A stretch of DNA of 64,000 bases, taken from the NCBI GenBank assembly GCA_963921215.1, contig OY992502.1, positions 61,668,622-61,732,621 of the forward strand, given 5' to 3'. Both the position numbers and the translations under genes were made by a program. This document shows, in pieces, positions 1-9,759 of this stretch. The notes under the pieces were generated by a model. It had not been told where the DNA came from and searched no databases. It was given only the letters and a program-made list of their open reading frames with translations. Every line of letters begins with the position of its first letter. Position 1 is the stretch's first letter. The DNA is from Scoparia ambigualis. Its lineage: Eukaryota > Arthropoda > Insecta > Lepidoptera > Crambidae.

Positions 1-1392
1 AATCACCCACACACAAATGCACCTCACATACACACCAAAACTTTCCCGAGGAAACTGCACACACCTGCTGCGCTGCGCTGCGCAAGAGACTCAAGTGAGT
101 TCAGTGACTCGACTCAGCACAGCAGTGCCACTGTGCGATTCTCTAAGTTAAAGCCGTAACGTTGGTACACCGCCTGCCGCAGCGATAAGAATTTACTCTG
201 TCTCTTTCATATTCATAGAATTGGAAAGAGACAGCAGATCGTCTACGTGTCGCTCGCTTGCGCATGTTGCATCTTTGATTTTATTCGGCAGTCAACTTAT
301 GCATTCTGTCTGGTGCATTCGCGTCGCGTGTGCGTAAAAATGCCTAAAGCACGCCGAATTAGTATAATAATAATTATGTGCCGATCACAAAAGTTGTTCT
401 AGTTTATCCTTTAATAAATTTTAATTTATTTACGAAATTTTAGCACAGGTTTTTACTTTTATTTAATCATTATTACATTAGTTTGACAGTGGGAACTTAT
501 CACCTTTCCTGTGCGCTAATGTAATAAACTGGAATGCTCTATAACACCACGTAAGTACCTGCCTACCTATCAATTACGCAGCAGTTTAGGTATCAACGTT
601 GCCTTTAATGCGATACATTAGTTTAACTTAATTTAGTGTAAGTAGGCAAGACTGAATAGTGAAATAACGCTTGACTAACAATAACACAAAATAGGTAATA
701 CATACTTATTTTAGTTTAGTTGTCGTAGACATGAAAGGTCATCGTTCGGTCACAGTATACTGTGGTTCGGTCGTTGGTCGTACCTTAGATAACTACCTAC
801 ATTTGATCTTTCATTTGTAAGGCAAGGTAGCTGTACCTATCTTCTCATAATGTGTGATAGATTTTTTTGTAAGACGTAGGGTAGGATTGAGTTGAAATTA
901 CGCTCATACATAACACTTATCATAATTACAGTTAAAATGTGGCCATAACTTGATGCAATCGATAGTCGTTGGACTTAACTGCACCTTATACCTACGCATA
1001 TTTCAATTAAAGGAAAATAAATGGAGTCTCATGATTGCAGACTAACGTAGGTACTTAACGCCCAGCTGACGACGCGGACGTGTCAACCGACGGCCTCCCG
1101 GCAGTTCGTTGAACTTCGTTGCCCGCGCGTTGTAAATAATCGTTATTTTTTATTGCTTTTCATTTTATTTTTCTTATGTAATTGCTTTAAAATAAATAAG
1201 ATACTCAAAGACAATCTAATTAAAATTTGCAGAATGAATTATTTAATAAAAAAATAAAAAAACACGAATTACATTTTTGTCATTTTTGTCATGTTTAAAA
1301 CACTTGACCTGACCAGCCCTAGAAGTTTTTTGCGGTTTCTAGCAGTCACCTTATATAATAGTGGACTGTATAAATAATGTGGGGCTGAATAC
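1..1392. other. non-coding stretch, no gene recognised
   Basis: AT-rich sequence with a short GC-rich run (about 60-140) and oligo-A stretches near 1,230-1,265. I see no open frame with a recognisable domain on either strand, no tRNA and no clear inverted repeat. It may be decayed transposon or intergenic DNA. Confidence 0.5.
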
Positions 1393-1408
1393 CTACGGTG
1401 ACGTGTAC

Positions 1409-1795
1409 CTACTGCTGCGACCCATGCGGCTGTCTTGCGTGCGCGGACGCATGCAGCGGGCTGTCGATGGGTCGCTGTCCCGGAGCGTCACGCAGATGGG
1501 GCGGGAGCCACCGTGCCGCCGCTTCCGGCTGGCACTGCTGCGTTGTGTCGTCCGGTCGGTGGAGGGACGTGTGGTGCTCGGCGTTGCCACATACTCTACA
1601 ACCCTTCACCGACTTACACTCCTGTGGGTAATGTGAGCCTAGGCATTTCTGGCACCGCTCGCGCGCCTTTATAAAGTCCCACCGACCCTGTGTCGGTTGG
1701 GCATTGTAGCGGGCGCACGCTATTAATTTATGCCCCCTAGCCCTGCAGTAAGGGCAGTAAGGGGTGTTTGGGCTGGGCCCGGCCTGCGCGTGCAT
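1409..1795 (-). pseudogene. BEL/Pao-type gag fragment with three zinc knuckles
   Basis: The minus-strand frame (open back to 2,014) encodes three consecutive cysteine/histidine knuckles: CPYCRARGHKLIAC (C-x2-C-x4-H-x4-C), CQKCLGSHYPQEC, and CRVCGNAEHHTSLH. This triple arrangement, with an arginine-rich segment between the first two, is the nucleic-acid-binding end of BEL/Pao LTR retrotransposon gag proteins. Gag would package element RNA in cytoplasmic particles. No Pao protease, reverse transcriptase or LTR is visible next to it, so this is an isolated scrap. Upstream residues (1,796-2,014) are GC-rich and low in family signal. The Pao assignment rests on knuckle spacing only; another retroelement gag is possible. 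Confidence 0.6.
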
Positions 1796-2339
1796 TGTGT
1801 GGGTGTTGGGTGTTATGTGTAGGTGTATATGGGTGGCGGCACGAGTCGAGGCGAAAATATTAAATGTGTAGGGTAGGGTGATATTAAGTGGACTGTTGCT
1901 GGGATGTATCCGGCTCGAAGGACCATAAATGTTGGCGCTTAAGGCACCAACATGCGGCGCAGGGAAAGGGAAAAATGGGATAAATGGGCTTACTTGGTTC
2001 CGGGCTGTAGGCACTGGATCGTGCTGGAGGTGAAGGTGGCTCTAGGCGCTGGCGGCGGGCTTGAGGGCCGCAACACACACACACAATTCACTGAGGGCAC
2101 TAGTTCGTTAGGCGTTAGGGGTGAGCTGGTAAACCTAGCTCTCTCACTGCACACACTGTACACATATGTGACGTGGTCACGGGCTGAGTTCAAGGGCGCG
2201 CGACGCGTGGGTTCGCCTTGATAGCTCGGAGCACACTCGTTTTGCGCGGGCGCCGGCAGGCGATCTAACACTTCGTCCGGTATATTTGTCGTTGCACTCT
2301 GATTGGCCGGCGCCGAGACGGCTGTTATTCGTCGTTGCG
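1796..2339. other. GC-rich segment between Pao and copia fragments
   Basis: Several overlapping frames are open here on both strands because the segment is GC-rich, but none shows a domain. The minus-strand copia frame stays open through it, yet the copia-like residues stop near 2,340. A short (AC)n run lies at about 2,071-2,086. I treat it as filler joining two unrelated retroelement fragments. Confidence 0.4.
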
Positions 2340-3520
2340 CTGTGGCGCAAACAGCTGCTAACAGTTTTTTCGGCTTTACAATGTTTAATCGGTACACACC
2401 ATTTGTCAGAGTGGCTTCTCCAATACATTCATTTGATTGATTGTAGATGTGACATACATTTTGTTTAAAGGTCACTCTATTGCCACTAGATATAATCTTA
2501 CTTACTGATAGAAGGTTAGTTGTAAGATTATGTATGCACAAAACATTGTTGACATTTATATTGTATTCTGAATTTCCAACACGCGTGGTAATCTGCAGAT
2601 CTCCAGAACACAAACCTGGCAAGCTTTCTTTGTTCGCCACCACAATATTTCGCGTTTCTGTGTCATACGAAATATTTTTTAACATTCTTTTGTTTGACTC
2701 TGAAATCATATGAGTGCTCGCGCCCGAGTCCACATACCATTCTTGATCACTGAATTTACCAGTCAGGAACATTGCACTGAATGCATTGGTTTGTTTATCT
2801 TTCTGCATATCGGCGTAACGACATTGATCTTTGTAATGTCCTGTACGCTTGCATTTGTAGCATTTTATTATTTTTACAGGCTTGTCGCTGCTGTCACTGG
2901 TAAATTTGGCGTTACCGGCGTTACCGGGCGATTTAAATTTTTGGTAGCCGCCATGTTTTTTGTATGATTTTGCAATAAATGCGCCTTCGGATTTCGTAAT
3001 TTCGGAATCTGCACTCATATCTAGTAGTTTAGTCTTTATAGCGTCTGCACCGGAGTGTTCGGTAGCCATTATCATTGGCGCGAACTTATCTGGTAAACCG
3101 GCTAACAAAAGCGATCCGACCCACTCGTCGTTTATCTCGAAGCCTGTACCTTTTAGCTTTTGAGCTGTGTCGACTAACTGCGTCACGTAAGCAGTCATTG
3201 ATTCGCTGTTTTCGAGGCGAATCGAAATCAGGTTTCTTAAGAGACTGATGCGGCGGGTGAACCCGGAATCGTCGAACAACGATTTTAACTTTGCCCATAA
3301 GCAGTACCGTAGTTTCATTCTTGATGTGCACATAAAGCGATGGTTCAATCGTCATCACAATTTTTGCTTTAGCCTTCCTGTTATCTACCTCACTTAGTGC
3401 CTCGGTCTTCGTGATGTCGATGTCTTCGAGGATGAGGAAATTTTCCACGGCGAATGCCCAATCGTCGTAGTAATCTCTTTCTTTGAGCTTGGGAACACTT
3501 AGGGAATAATGTCCTGCCAT
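2340..3520 (-). pseudogene. copia-type gag and protease, frameshifted and truncated
   Basis: This is the 5' coding part of a Ty1/copia retrotransposon. The first frame (ATG at 3,520) opens with a UBN2-like gag N-terminus and is lost about 70 codons in, near 3,300; the gag continues in a second frame, so one indel breaks the gene. The second frame carries the CCHC knuckle CYKCKRTGHYKDQC (around 2,820-2,862) and the aspartic protease motif WYVDSGASTHM (around 2,710-2,740). Copia-like sequence stops near 2,340, before the pre-integrase domain; integrase, reverse transcriptase and RNase H are absent. A primer-binding-like site and LTR end lie directly upstream. The fragment therefore cannot be autonomous. 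Family confidence is high; the exact break is approximate. Confidence 0.85.
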
Positions 3521-3558
3521 TTTACTGTGCTGTCTAAAGACTTTTCTTGCTTATATAG

Positions 3559-3663
3559 GGTCTGGGCCCATAACCTAATAAAACACGTGAATTGTTCGTG
3601 ACGAAGTGAAAAAGTTTTATTTCCGTTCACACAGGTAGTACATGGCGCTAGTGTTGCACATTA
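3559..3663 (-). repeat. copia 5' LTR end and primer-binding-like site
   Basis: Read on the minus strand, LTR-like sequence (3,663 to 3,575) is followed by GTTATGGGCCCAGACC (3,574-3,559), 39 bp before the gag start. The same TGGGCCCAG core follows the copia 5' LTR at 47,591 in this window, which supports a shared priming site. The outer LTR edge is not defined because no second LTR of this copy is present. Confidence 0.5.
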
Positions 3664-3716
3664 TTTTTGATACCATAGATACGAGTGGCATAGACAAACA
3701 ACAAAGATAATGTAAA

Positions 3717-4603
3717 TTAACAGACCACATTTGTTTTTTTTTCAATATACAACAAATTAACGTGGTAGCTTTTTCTTTCATTTGTAATATATAAAGGTCC
3801 GGTTATGGTATGTTTTTTATCAATACCGTACACAGTAATACTTATACATGGATTATTCTTCTCAAATAATTTTATATCACATGGAGTCGGCGGGAAAGCC
3901 ATACCCCTTGTCTTTAATACTGATGAATAATAAGGGTAAGAACTTGTTCTATTTACACTTTTTTTACTAGGATATAATGCAGCAACATGCTCCACGCAAA
4001 ACAAAAGTTGTCATTATTTCTAATATTAAGACAACTCTTTGTATTTTTTATAGCTTTAGGTAAATCAACTACCGCCTCTCAATGGAGAATACTTGTTTAG
4101 GTTTACTTCAAGATGAATTACAGATTTAAACGACCAGCCGGATTCAGAATGTTCAAATTCAGATAATTTTTCCTTTAAAGTACTGCTAACATTTGAATAC
4201 ATTACATTAAGACCTGTATTGCAAAATACTGCTTCATAGTTGGAATTAAATGATTTTATCTGTTGCTTATCTGATATGGGCAAAACAAAATTGGCAAACA
4301 TTCCGAAATTAACTTTTATACATTTGTGTTTTTCTAATGCTGAAGTAATTAATTTTTTTACAACTTGTTCTATATCACAGAGAAACTCTTCCGGTATTAA
4401 ATAAATACAATTTTGAAGTGGGTTCACTTTGTATGTAATGATTCTATTCCTAAAGGCAGTTGCGATTATGTCTACATTTTCTAACTCAGTTTTTAAAATA
4501 CTATTTTTCTTATGCAAATTTGTCCTTAAGTGATACTTATAACTAGTTTTGTCTAGCTTAATATTACATTTGTCGCATGTAATACTATTACTTGGAACCC
4601 TCT
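3717..4603 (-). pseudogene. Polinton/Maverick-like DNA polymerase B, N-terminal remnant
   Basis: An exon seems to start at 4,603, after TTTTTCAG on the minus strand. It first encodes a C2H2-like finger (SITCDKC...HLRTNLH, about 4,590-4,505), then a conserved module containing SGWSFKSVIHLEVNLNKYSP and, after a shift, the blocks NFCFAWS, SYPYYSSVL and HVNLLYI. I recognise these blocks from the N-terminal parts of insect proteins with a protein-primed (type B) DNA polymerase domain of Polinton/Maverick-like elements. At least two frameshifts (near 4,065 and near 4,000) break it, and it stops at 3,717 before any polymerase catalytic motif. Flanks are copia (downstream) and tandem repeats (upstream). 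The family call is from memory of conserved blocks, so moderate confidence. Confidence 0.6.
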
Positions 4604-4697
4604 CTGAAAAAGATAAAGTAAATATTTGAATATGCGTTTAATTACAAAGGAATTATACATAGAAATTACAACAAATAACATAATGAATAGTCAATTT

Positions 4698-5205
4698 GTC
4701 AGTATACAAAGACATTATAGAATATATTACTATACCTACTACTAGAACTGATATACGATAGACGAAAATAAGTAAGTTTAAGCAAATCAATTCACGGGTG
4801 ATTTGATGTGCTCACAAAAGATACCAGCACGTCTTTATATTGTGACTTAAATGTCAAAGTTAAATTGTCAGTATACAAAAACATTATAGAATATATAACT
4901 ATACCTACTACTAGAACTGGATATACGATAGACGAAAATAAGTAAGTCTAAGCAAATCAATTCGCGGGTGATTTGATGTGCTCACAAAAGATACCGGCAC
5001 GTCTTTATATTGTGACTTATTGTTATAGTTATTTTTGTCAGTATACAAAGACATTATGGAACATATTACTATAAGTATCTAAGTACTACTAGAACTGGAT
5101 ATACGATAGACGAAAATAAGTAATTCTAAGCAAATCAATTCACGGGTGATTTGATGTGGTCACAAAAGATACTGGTACGTCTTTAAATTGTGATTTAATG
5201 TCCTT
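4698..5205. repeat. three tandem copies of a ~170-bp unit
   Basis: Copies begin at about 4,698, 4,867 and 5,038, each starting GTCAGTATACAAA and each containing GATACGATAGACGAAAATAAG and GTGATTTGATGTG. Copies differ by scattered substitutions and small indels. No coding function is visible. They lie just upstream of the Polinton-like polymerase remnant. Confidence 0.9.
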
Positions 5206-5269
5206 TAAAAACTCAACCAAGTGATGCCAAGCTTTAGTGTTGTCATCGCTTTTAGTTTTTAAAGTTAAT

Positions 5270-5411
5270 ATAGATTTGCGCCACCTCTGTTTTGGTTTAA
5301 CGTTTTTCAGTTCTTTACACATATAAATTTTAAAGTCGATATAGATTTGCGCCACCTCTGTTTTGGTTTAACGTTTTTCAGTTCTTTACACATATAAATT
5401 TTAAGGTCGAT
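5270..5411. repeat. 71-bp exact tandem duplication
   Basis: Two adjacent 71-bp units (5,270-5,340 and 5,341-5,411) begin ATAGATTTGCGCCACC and are almost identical; I noted one substitution near the end. This is a recent local duplication, abutting the 170-bp repeats. Confidence 0.9.
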
Positions 5412-5486
5412 GTAATGACTACCCTGTAGATCATTTTTATATTGTTTTGTATAGCCGTTGGGAACGCGACGGTAAATTTACGAATT

Positions 5487-6669
5487 TTACTCATCAGTAC
5501 CGTACGCGCCATCACTATCGTCACCCAGGATATCATTGGCAGTCGCTAGTTTTTTCCCTCTTTTGTCCTTTACTACTTTCTTTATACTTCCAGCACAAAA
5601 GCTCTGTAGCTTTTGTAAAATACATTTATTAAATATTTCATAGATCAAAATAATATTCACATACACACACGCACACACACACACATACACACATACAATG
5701 ATACCAGGAATCAACTCTAATATCGTCGATACTGTAGTAACTTACCCTTTCTTTTTATCAGCTTTTAGTGCAGGGATTTCGTCAGTTGCAGCCGGCAACT
5801 TTATTTTAGGTATTTTATAATCTAACAGTTTAGCCTCTTCCTGAGATCTGAAACAAAAATAACAAAAACGTTAAACTAATGCTATAATAATAGGCAAATA
5901 AAAGTATATTATAGCATAAAATTACAGTTACAATTAATAACGATACTTTTTAGGTTTTCTCTTAGCATCTTCATCATGTTTCCTTTTCCCCGCCTTTGCC
6001 TTTGTCTCAATTATAGGCGCTGTAGATGGGCCGGGCTCTGCCATAAAGATAAGCGCATTCGGTGTGGGAACTGGCGGCGCTGGCGGCAGCGTCACACGCT
6101 TATCCGTCTGCACACTTGACGATGAAGAAGACGAGCTACTGGACGAACTCGATGAACTCGAGGAATCGTATGCATCGTCTGAGAATAAGTTGCCTTAGAC
6201 CTGAAAATAATAAATCTCATTACATCTTTCCTTTGTTGTAATAATGGTTAAAAGTTTTACTTTTTGATTCAGAGTACTCAATCCACAACAATTACCAGTA
6301 CGTCTTAAGCATCGTACTAATGAATAAAATCGTAAGTTTTTGTACTCGGGTACTCAAACTATAACGAGTAAGTAGTTAGTAAAAATTCGTTCGTTTGTTA
6401 TATGAATAGAAATAACAATTTGTGTACTTGAGTACTCAACCTATAACACAGCTTATCGGTTGTAATAATGAATAAAAGTGACAACTAGTATACTTGAGTA
6501 GGTACTAGCTACTTACACTACGGTCTCTTAATATCAAATATAAATGAATAAGTTTGAGTACTTAAATCTTTGTAGATAACTCTTCCTTTTTAAACGACAC
6601 TTGCTAAGTGATTCCAATAAAGGCCAATAAGCACACCAACAAGACTGTTCCGGCGTTATGATGAATAGG

Positions 6670-6717
<48 letters not shown>

Positions 6718-6942
6718 TATAGGTTTCGGTAACTTTACATTTTAGAATACGAGATATGGTTTGTACACAATATAATTTTAATTCTGTTAAAATTTCGTAG
6801 AAAACTCGTTATTTTTTGTTTAAATCTGGTAGCGAGTGGTCGTGTACTTTCAAGGATATAAGCAATGTCGGTAAGTATTATATATTCATTCCAGAGTAAA
6901 ACGGTAAGAAATAGTTGTGTACTCACCCGGATTATTGGTCAT
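5487..6942 (-). CDS. unrecognised four-exon gene, Ser-tract and Lys-rich small protein
   Basis: I do not recognise this gene. Proposed coding exons on the minus strand: 6,942-6,927, 6,178-5,947, 5,847-5,746 and 5,586-5,487. Lengths 16, 232, 102 and 100 nt sum to 450 nt, exactly 150 codons with a final TAA, and every junction is phase-consistent. Boundaries: donor G|GTGAGT; acceptor CTCAG; weak donor AA|GTATCG; acceptor TTTCAG; donor GG|GTAAGT; acceptor GGAAG. The predicted 149-residue protein starts MTNNPDDAYD, then has about 17 consecutive serines, a proline-rich patch (LPPAPPVPTP), Lys-rich segments (KAKAGKRKHDEDAKRKPK, KKVVKDKRGKK) and an acidic C-terminus ending GDDSDGAYGTDE. The composition suggests an intrinsically disordered nuclear protein. 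A (CA)n tract (5,655-5,697) lies in intron 3. An alternative acceptor at 6,201 puts a stop in frame. The frame conservation is the main support; no homologue is known to me. Confidence 0.5.
5655..5697. repeat. (CA)n microsatellite
   Basis: Interrupted CA repeat with CATA and CGCA variants, inside the predicted third intron of the minus-strand gene. Confidence 0.9.
6260..6570. repeat. degenerate ~75-bp repeats with a palindromic core
   Basis: Diverged units contain a core close to TACTTGAGTACTCAA, self-complementary around GAGTACTC, at about 6,270, 6,343, 6,425, 6,493 and 6,555. Each is preceded by ATGAATA-like sequence. The block lies in the predicted first intron of the minus-strand gene and upstream of the plus-strand frame. 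A regulatory role is possible but not shown. Confidence 0.6.
6672..6712. repeat. (TA)n microsatellite
   Basis: Uninterrupted TA dinucleotide run of about 20 units between the repeat block and the plus-strand frame. Confidence 0.95.
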
Positions 6943-7154
6943 AATGCATAATGTTTCTGTTTCAGGACACTGAAGATCTTTTTCCATTCATCTCCAACCA
7001 ACCATTTGACTTAAGTCGCGGCCATGAGTTAGAAAACCAAGGCGAGGATGTTGTCGGTCCCATAAGACATATAAAGAGACAAACCAAAGTTGGTAGAAAC
7101 CACCACGAGCATGAAGAAACCATCCAAAAAAGCTACAAAAATAATCAAAATTGA
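6865..7154 (+). CDS. unrecognised two-exon reading frame, antisense to exon 1 of the minus-strand gene
   Basis: ATGTCG (6,865-6,870) is followed by donor GTAAGT. The acceptor TCTGTTTCAG ends at 6,965, and the second exon continues in phase from GACACTGAAG to a TGA at 7,154, giving about 64 residues that begin MSDTEDLFPFISNQPF. The 95-nt intron spans exon 1 of the minus-strand gene, so the two predictions are antisense and both may not be real. Near the 3' end another frame stays open to about 7,253 (KKPSKKATKIIKIEVYDAQ), suggesting an indel or an unspotted splice. The frame then runs into a gypsy remnant, so a longer gene could have been cut. I do not recognise the product. Confidence 0.35.
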
Positions 7155-7362
7155 AGTGTACGATGCACAAACTTTAAAAGAACAAAAACAATGTGAACCT
7201 GAAATCAGTGCTCAATATGAAGCTAGACGAATTCGTATTTTTATTTTTACTTAAATTTGAAGCTAACTTATTTAATTTTATACGTGATAATGCATCAGCA
7301 TTAGTATTCTGTTTTCCCGATCTATAGATTACTTCGAAGTCATATTCTTGTAATCTTAGTCT

Positions 7363-8647
7363 TCAGCGCGTTAATTTACTGTTTGGTTCAGTAAGGGAGT
7401 ATAGCCATGTTAATGGTCTATGGTCAGTGTAAATAAGAAATTTTCTTCCATAGAGATAAGGTCTATAATGCCTAACAGCCCATAGAACTGCTAATAGTTC
7501 CCTTTCTATTGCACTGTACCGTTTTTCGGCATCGTTCAGTGTACAGCTCGCATATGCTTTCGGTTTATCACTGCCGATTGGCCCTTGTGATAATACTGGA
7601 CCAAGCGCTATTTCTGAAGCGTCTGTTGTTAACACAAATGTTTTTGTAAAATTTGGATATTGTAATAACGGAGCAATTACTAGTAATTCTTTACAATATT
7701 CGAAAGCTTGAATAAACTCTTGGTTGATTTCAAACTTTTTATTCTTCTTAAGGATCATAGTAAAAGGTTTTGTCAGTTTTTTTATGAATTTACGGTAGTA
7801 GTCTATTAATCCGAAAAATGATCTTACTTCTTTTATTGATTTGGGCATAGGGTAATTTAATATAGTAGAAATTTTTATCTTCATTAGGTTTTAAGCCATC
7901 TTTTGTGATTGTGTGCCCCAAGTAAAGAACTTCTTTACATAAAAATTCCGATTTATCTAGTTGTACTTTAAGATTTGCGTTTCTTAATGTTTGAAAAATT
8001 AATTTTTAACTTATTAATATGTTCTTCTAGAGTACTAGAGAACTCAATGACGTCATTGAAATATATTAGACAATGGACACCTTGTAGTCCCCTTAGGATA
8101 TTGTCCATCGCTCGTTGGAAAGTTGCTGGTGCTGTCTTTAAACCAAATGGCATTCGAAGGAATTCGTAATGACCACATTGTGTATTGAACGCTGTTTTCG
8201 ATGTGTCCTCTTCTTGTACTTCGATCTGATGATATCCACTAGCTAAATCAAGCGTTGAACAATATGTCCTAATTTATCAAAAATATCTGCAAACGTCTGT
8301 AATCTATAACCATTCTATATTTGTGTTCTCCCGTTGCATCTAATTTCTTAGGCACTAAATGTACCGGTGCACTCCAAGGAGAATGACTTGGTCTAATTAT
8401 ATTGTCTTGTATTAATTTCGAAACTTGTTTCTTAACTTCCTCATTTTTGTATCGGAGACTGCCTATATTGGTTTACGTATATAGGATCGTTATTTTTAGT
8501 TTTTATACAATGTTTCACTTCGTTTGTAAAAGAAAGTGGTATCTCTTCACAATAAAGTATGTCTTTAAACTCATGACATAATTTAGAGATCGATCTCTCT
8601 TCTTCATTCATGTGGTTCAATCTTAATTTTTTAAAGTTATTTTTCAA
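7363..8647 (-). pseudogene. gypsy reverse transcriptase and RNase H, broken
   Basis: Three collinear pieces in different frames: RT entry (8,647-8,441), RT palm (8,153-7,968; MPFGLKTAPATFQRAMDNIL) and RT connection plus RNase H (7,884-7,363; FFGLIDYYRKF, TTDASEIALG, ERELLAVLWAVRHYRPYLYG, YTDHRPLTWL). The expected Y-x-D-D catalytic box reads YFNDV, so its first aspartate is replaced by asparagine. Residues linking the frames are separated by indels. The tail continues past 7,363 in another frame to an ADALSRI block at about 7,265-7,285. Role in life: copying element RNA to DNA and removing the RNA strand. Confidence 0.85.
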
Positions 8648-8695
8648 TAAGAAGTTTTGTGGTGAATCTAAATAATTAATGACGCAACAATTCTT

Positions 8696-9220
8696 TTAAT
8701 GTTCGTCTTCATATTTTAAAACTTTAAAAGGTGAATTCACAATAAGCGTATGACTTAAGTCGGTTGCATTCTGTATTACCGTATGTGCGTAACCTTGGTC
8801 ACATTGTACTAGCGTACTGGGTATTCTGACGTCCGTAGTAAATTCTTGGTATTCGATAACGCTTTGACCGTTAAAGAGGTCAGTCGGTATTCGTACCTTT
8901 TGGTCGCTTCGCAGCGATAATTCAATTACGGTTGGTTCACAATGGTGTAGCTTACGTTGGAAATGTGTGGGTATAACTGATTGCTCAGTAATTAATTGAC
9001 CCTTTTCCAAATTTATAATGGTTTTTAATTCGGACAATAAGTCATTTCCTATTAAACCATCGTAATCATTTCCTATATTAAAAATATAAAACTTACTTTT
9101 CTTATCTACATTAAATATGCTAAAAAGATTAATTATCACTGCACCATTATGTGCTGTGGTGGCATGTGTGCTAACAACTTCAAATAATTCCGATATTTTA
9201 TACTGTGAATAATACGGCAA
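8696..9220 (-). pseudogene. gypsy aspartic protease region
   Basis: A 174-residue open frame starts within the protease, downstream of its DTG motif. It retains the flap-to-C-terminal block YDGLIGNDLLSELKTIINLE, typical of retropepsins of 17.6/gypsy-like elements, followed by the linker leading to RT. The catalytic D-T/S-G is missing because the upstream part was replaced or removed at the LINE junction. It would have cleaved the element's polyprotein. A short gap separates it from the RT start at 8,647. Confidence 0.75.
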
Positions 9221-9759
9221 TTCTAAAGTATTAGTCAGTTGCGTTCAGCAGAAGTTGAGGCTTTTATCTGAAAATTTGACTCGTTGGGTTGGTCCGTATT
9301 ATAGAATAGAATAGAATAGAAAAAGTTTATTGGTACAATTTACAAAAAAATAACATTTAATGAAAAAAATAAAACCTAATAATACAGAACAATTAACAAT
9401 TTATAAAAACTAAACATAAAACATAAAAGTACCAAAAGGCCTCCACTCAGCAAAATGTCATGGGATAAACCCATGACGCTGATCTTACGTGGATACCCAC
9501 TAAAATCTATATATATGTATATATATTATTGTTTTTTTTTTTTTAAGTGTTTGGACTTAAACTCACAAAACTTTATACTTAAACATATACTTGCAAGCTA
9601 AACAAAGTATACAACCGACAACCTACAATTTATTATAAATATCACGAAATTAACAATACATTAATGACCAACATTACCTACTATAAAACAGAATACAATT
9701 ACATATTTCCACAAAAATTATACAATTAAGCCTAAAACATAAAATAACAAGCCAGTAGC

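Larger units (their letters stand above)
7240..9294 (-). mobile_element. gypsy-type LTR retrotransposon pol remnant
   Basis: Read on the minus strand from about 9,294 to 7,240, this holds an aspartic protease region, the start of reverse transcriptase, RT palm and RNase H, ending near ADALSRI. There is no gag, integrase or LTR. One side abuts the 3' tail of a LINE (9,297); the other abuts the plus-strand two-exon frame. Multiple indels and a degraded RT active site show it is dead. The GLIGNDLL-type protease resembles the 17.6/gypsy group. Confidence 0.85.

Noticed and set aside
1361..2221. Several overlapping plus-strand frames
   Set aside because: GC-rich shadows opposite the Pao gag fragment and neighbouring filler; no domains.
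9300..9317. Telomere-like repeat (TAGAA)n
   Set aside because: Insect telomeres are TTAGG; this short pentamer is the 3' tail of a LINE and recurs at the other LINE end near 46,231.
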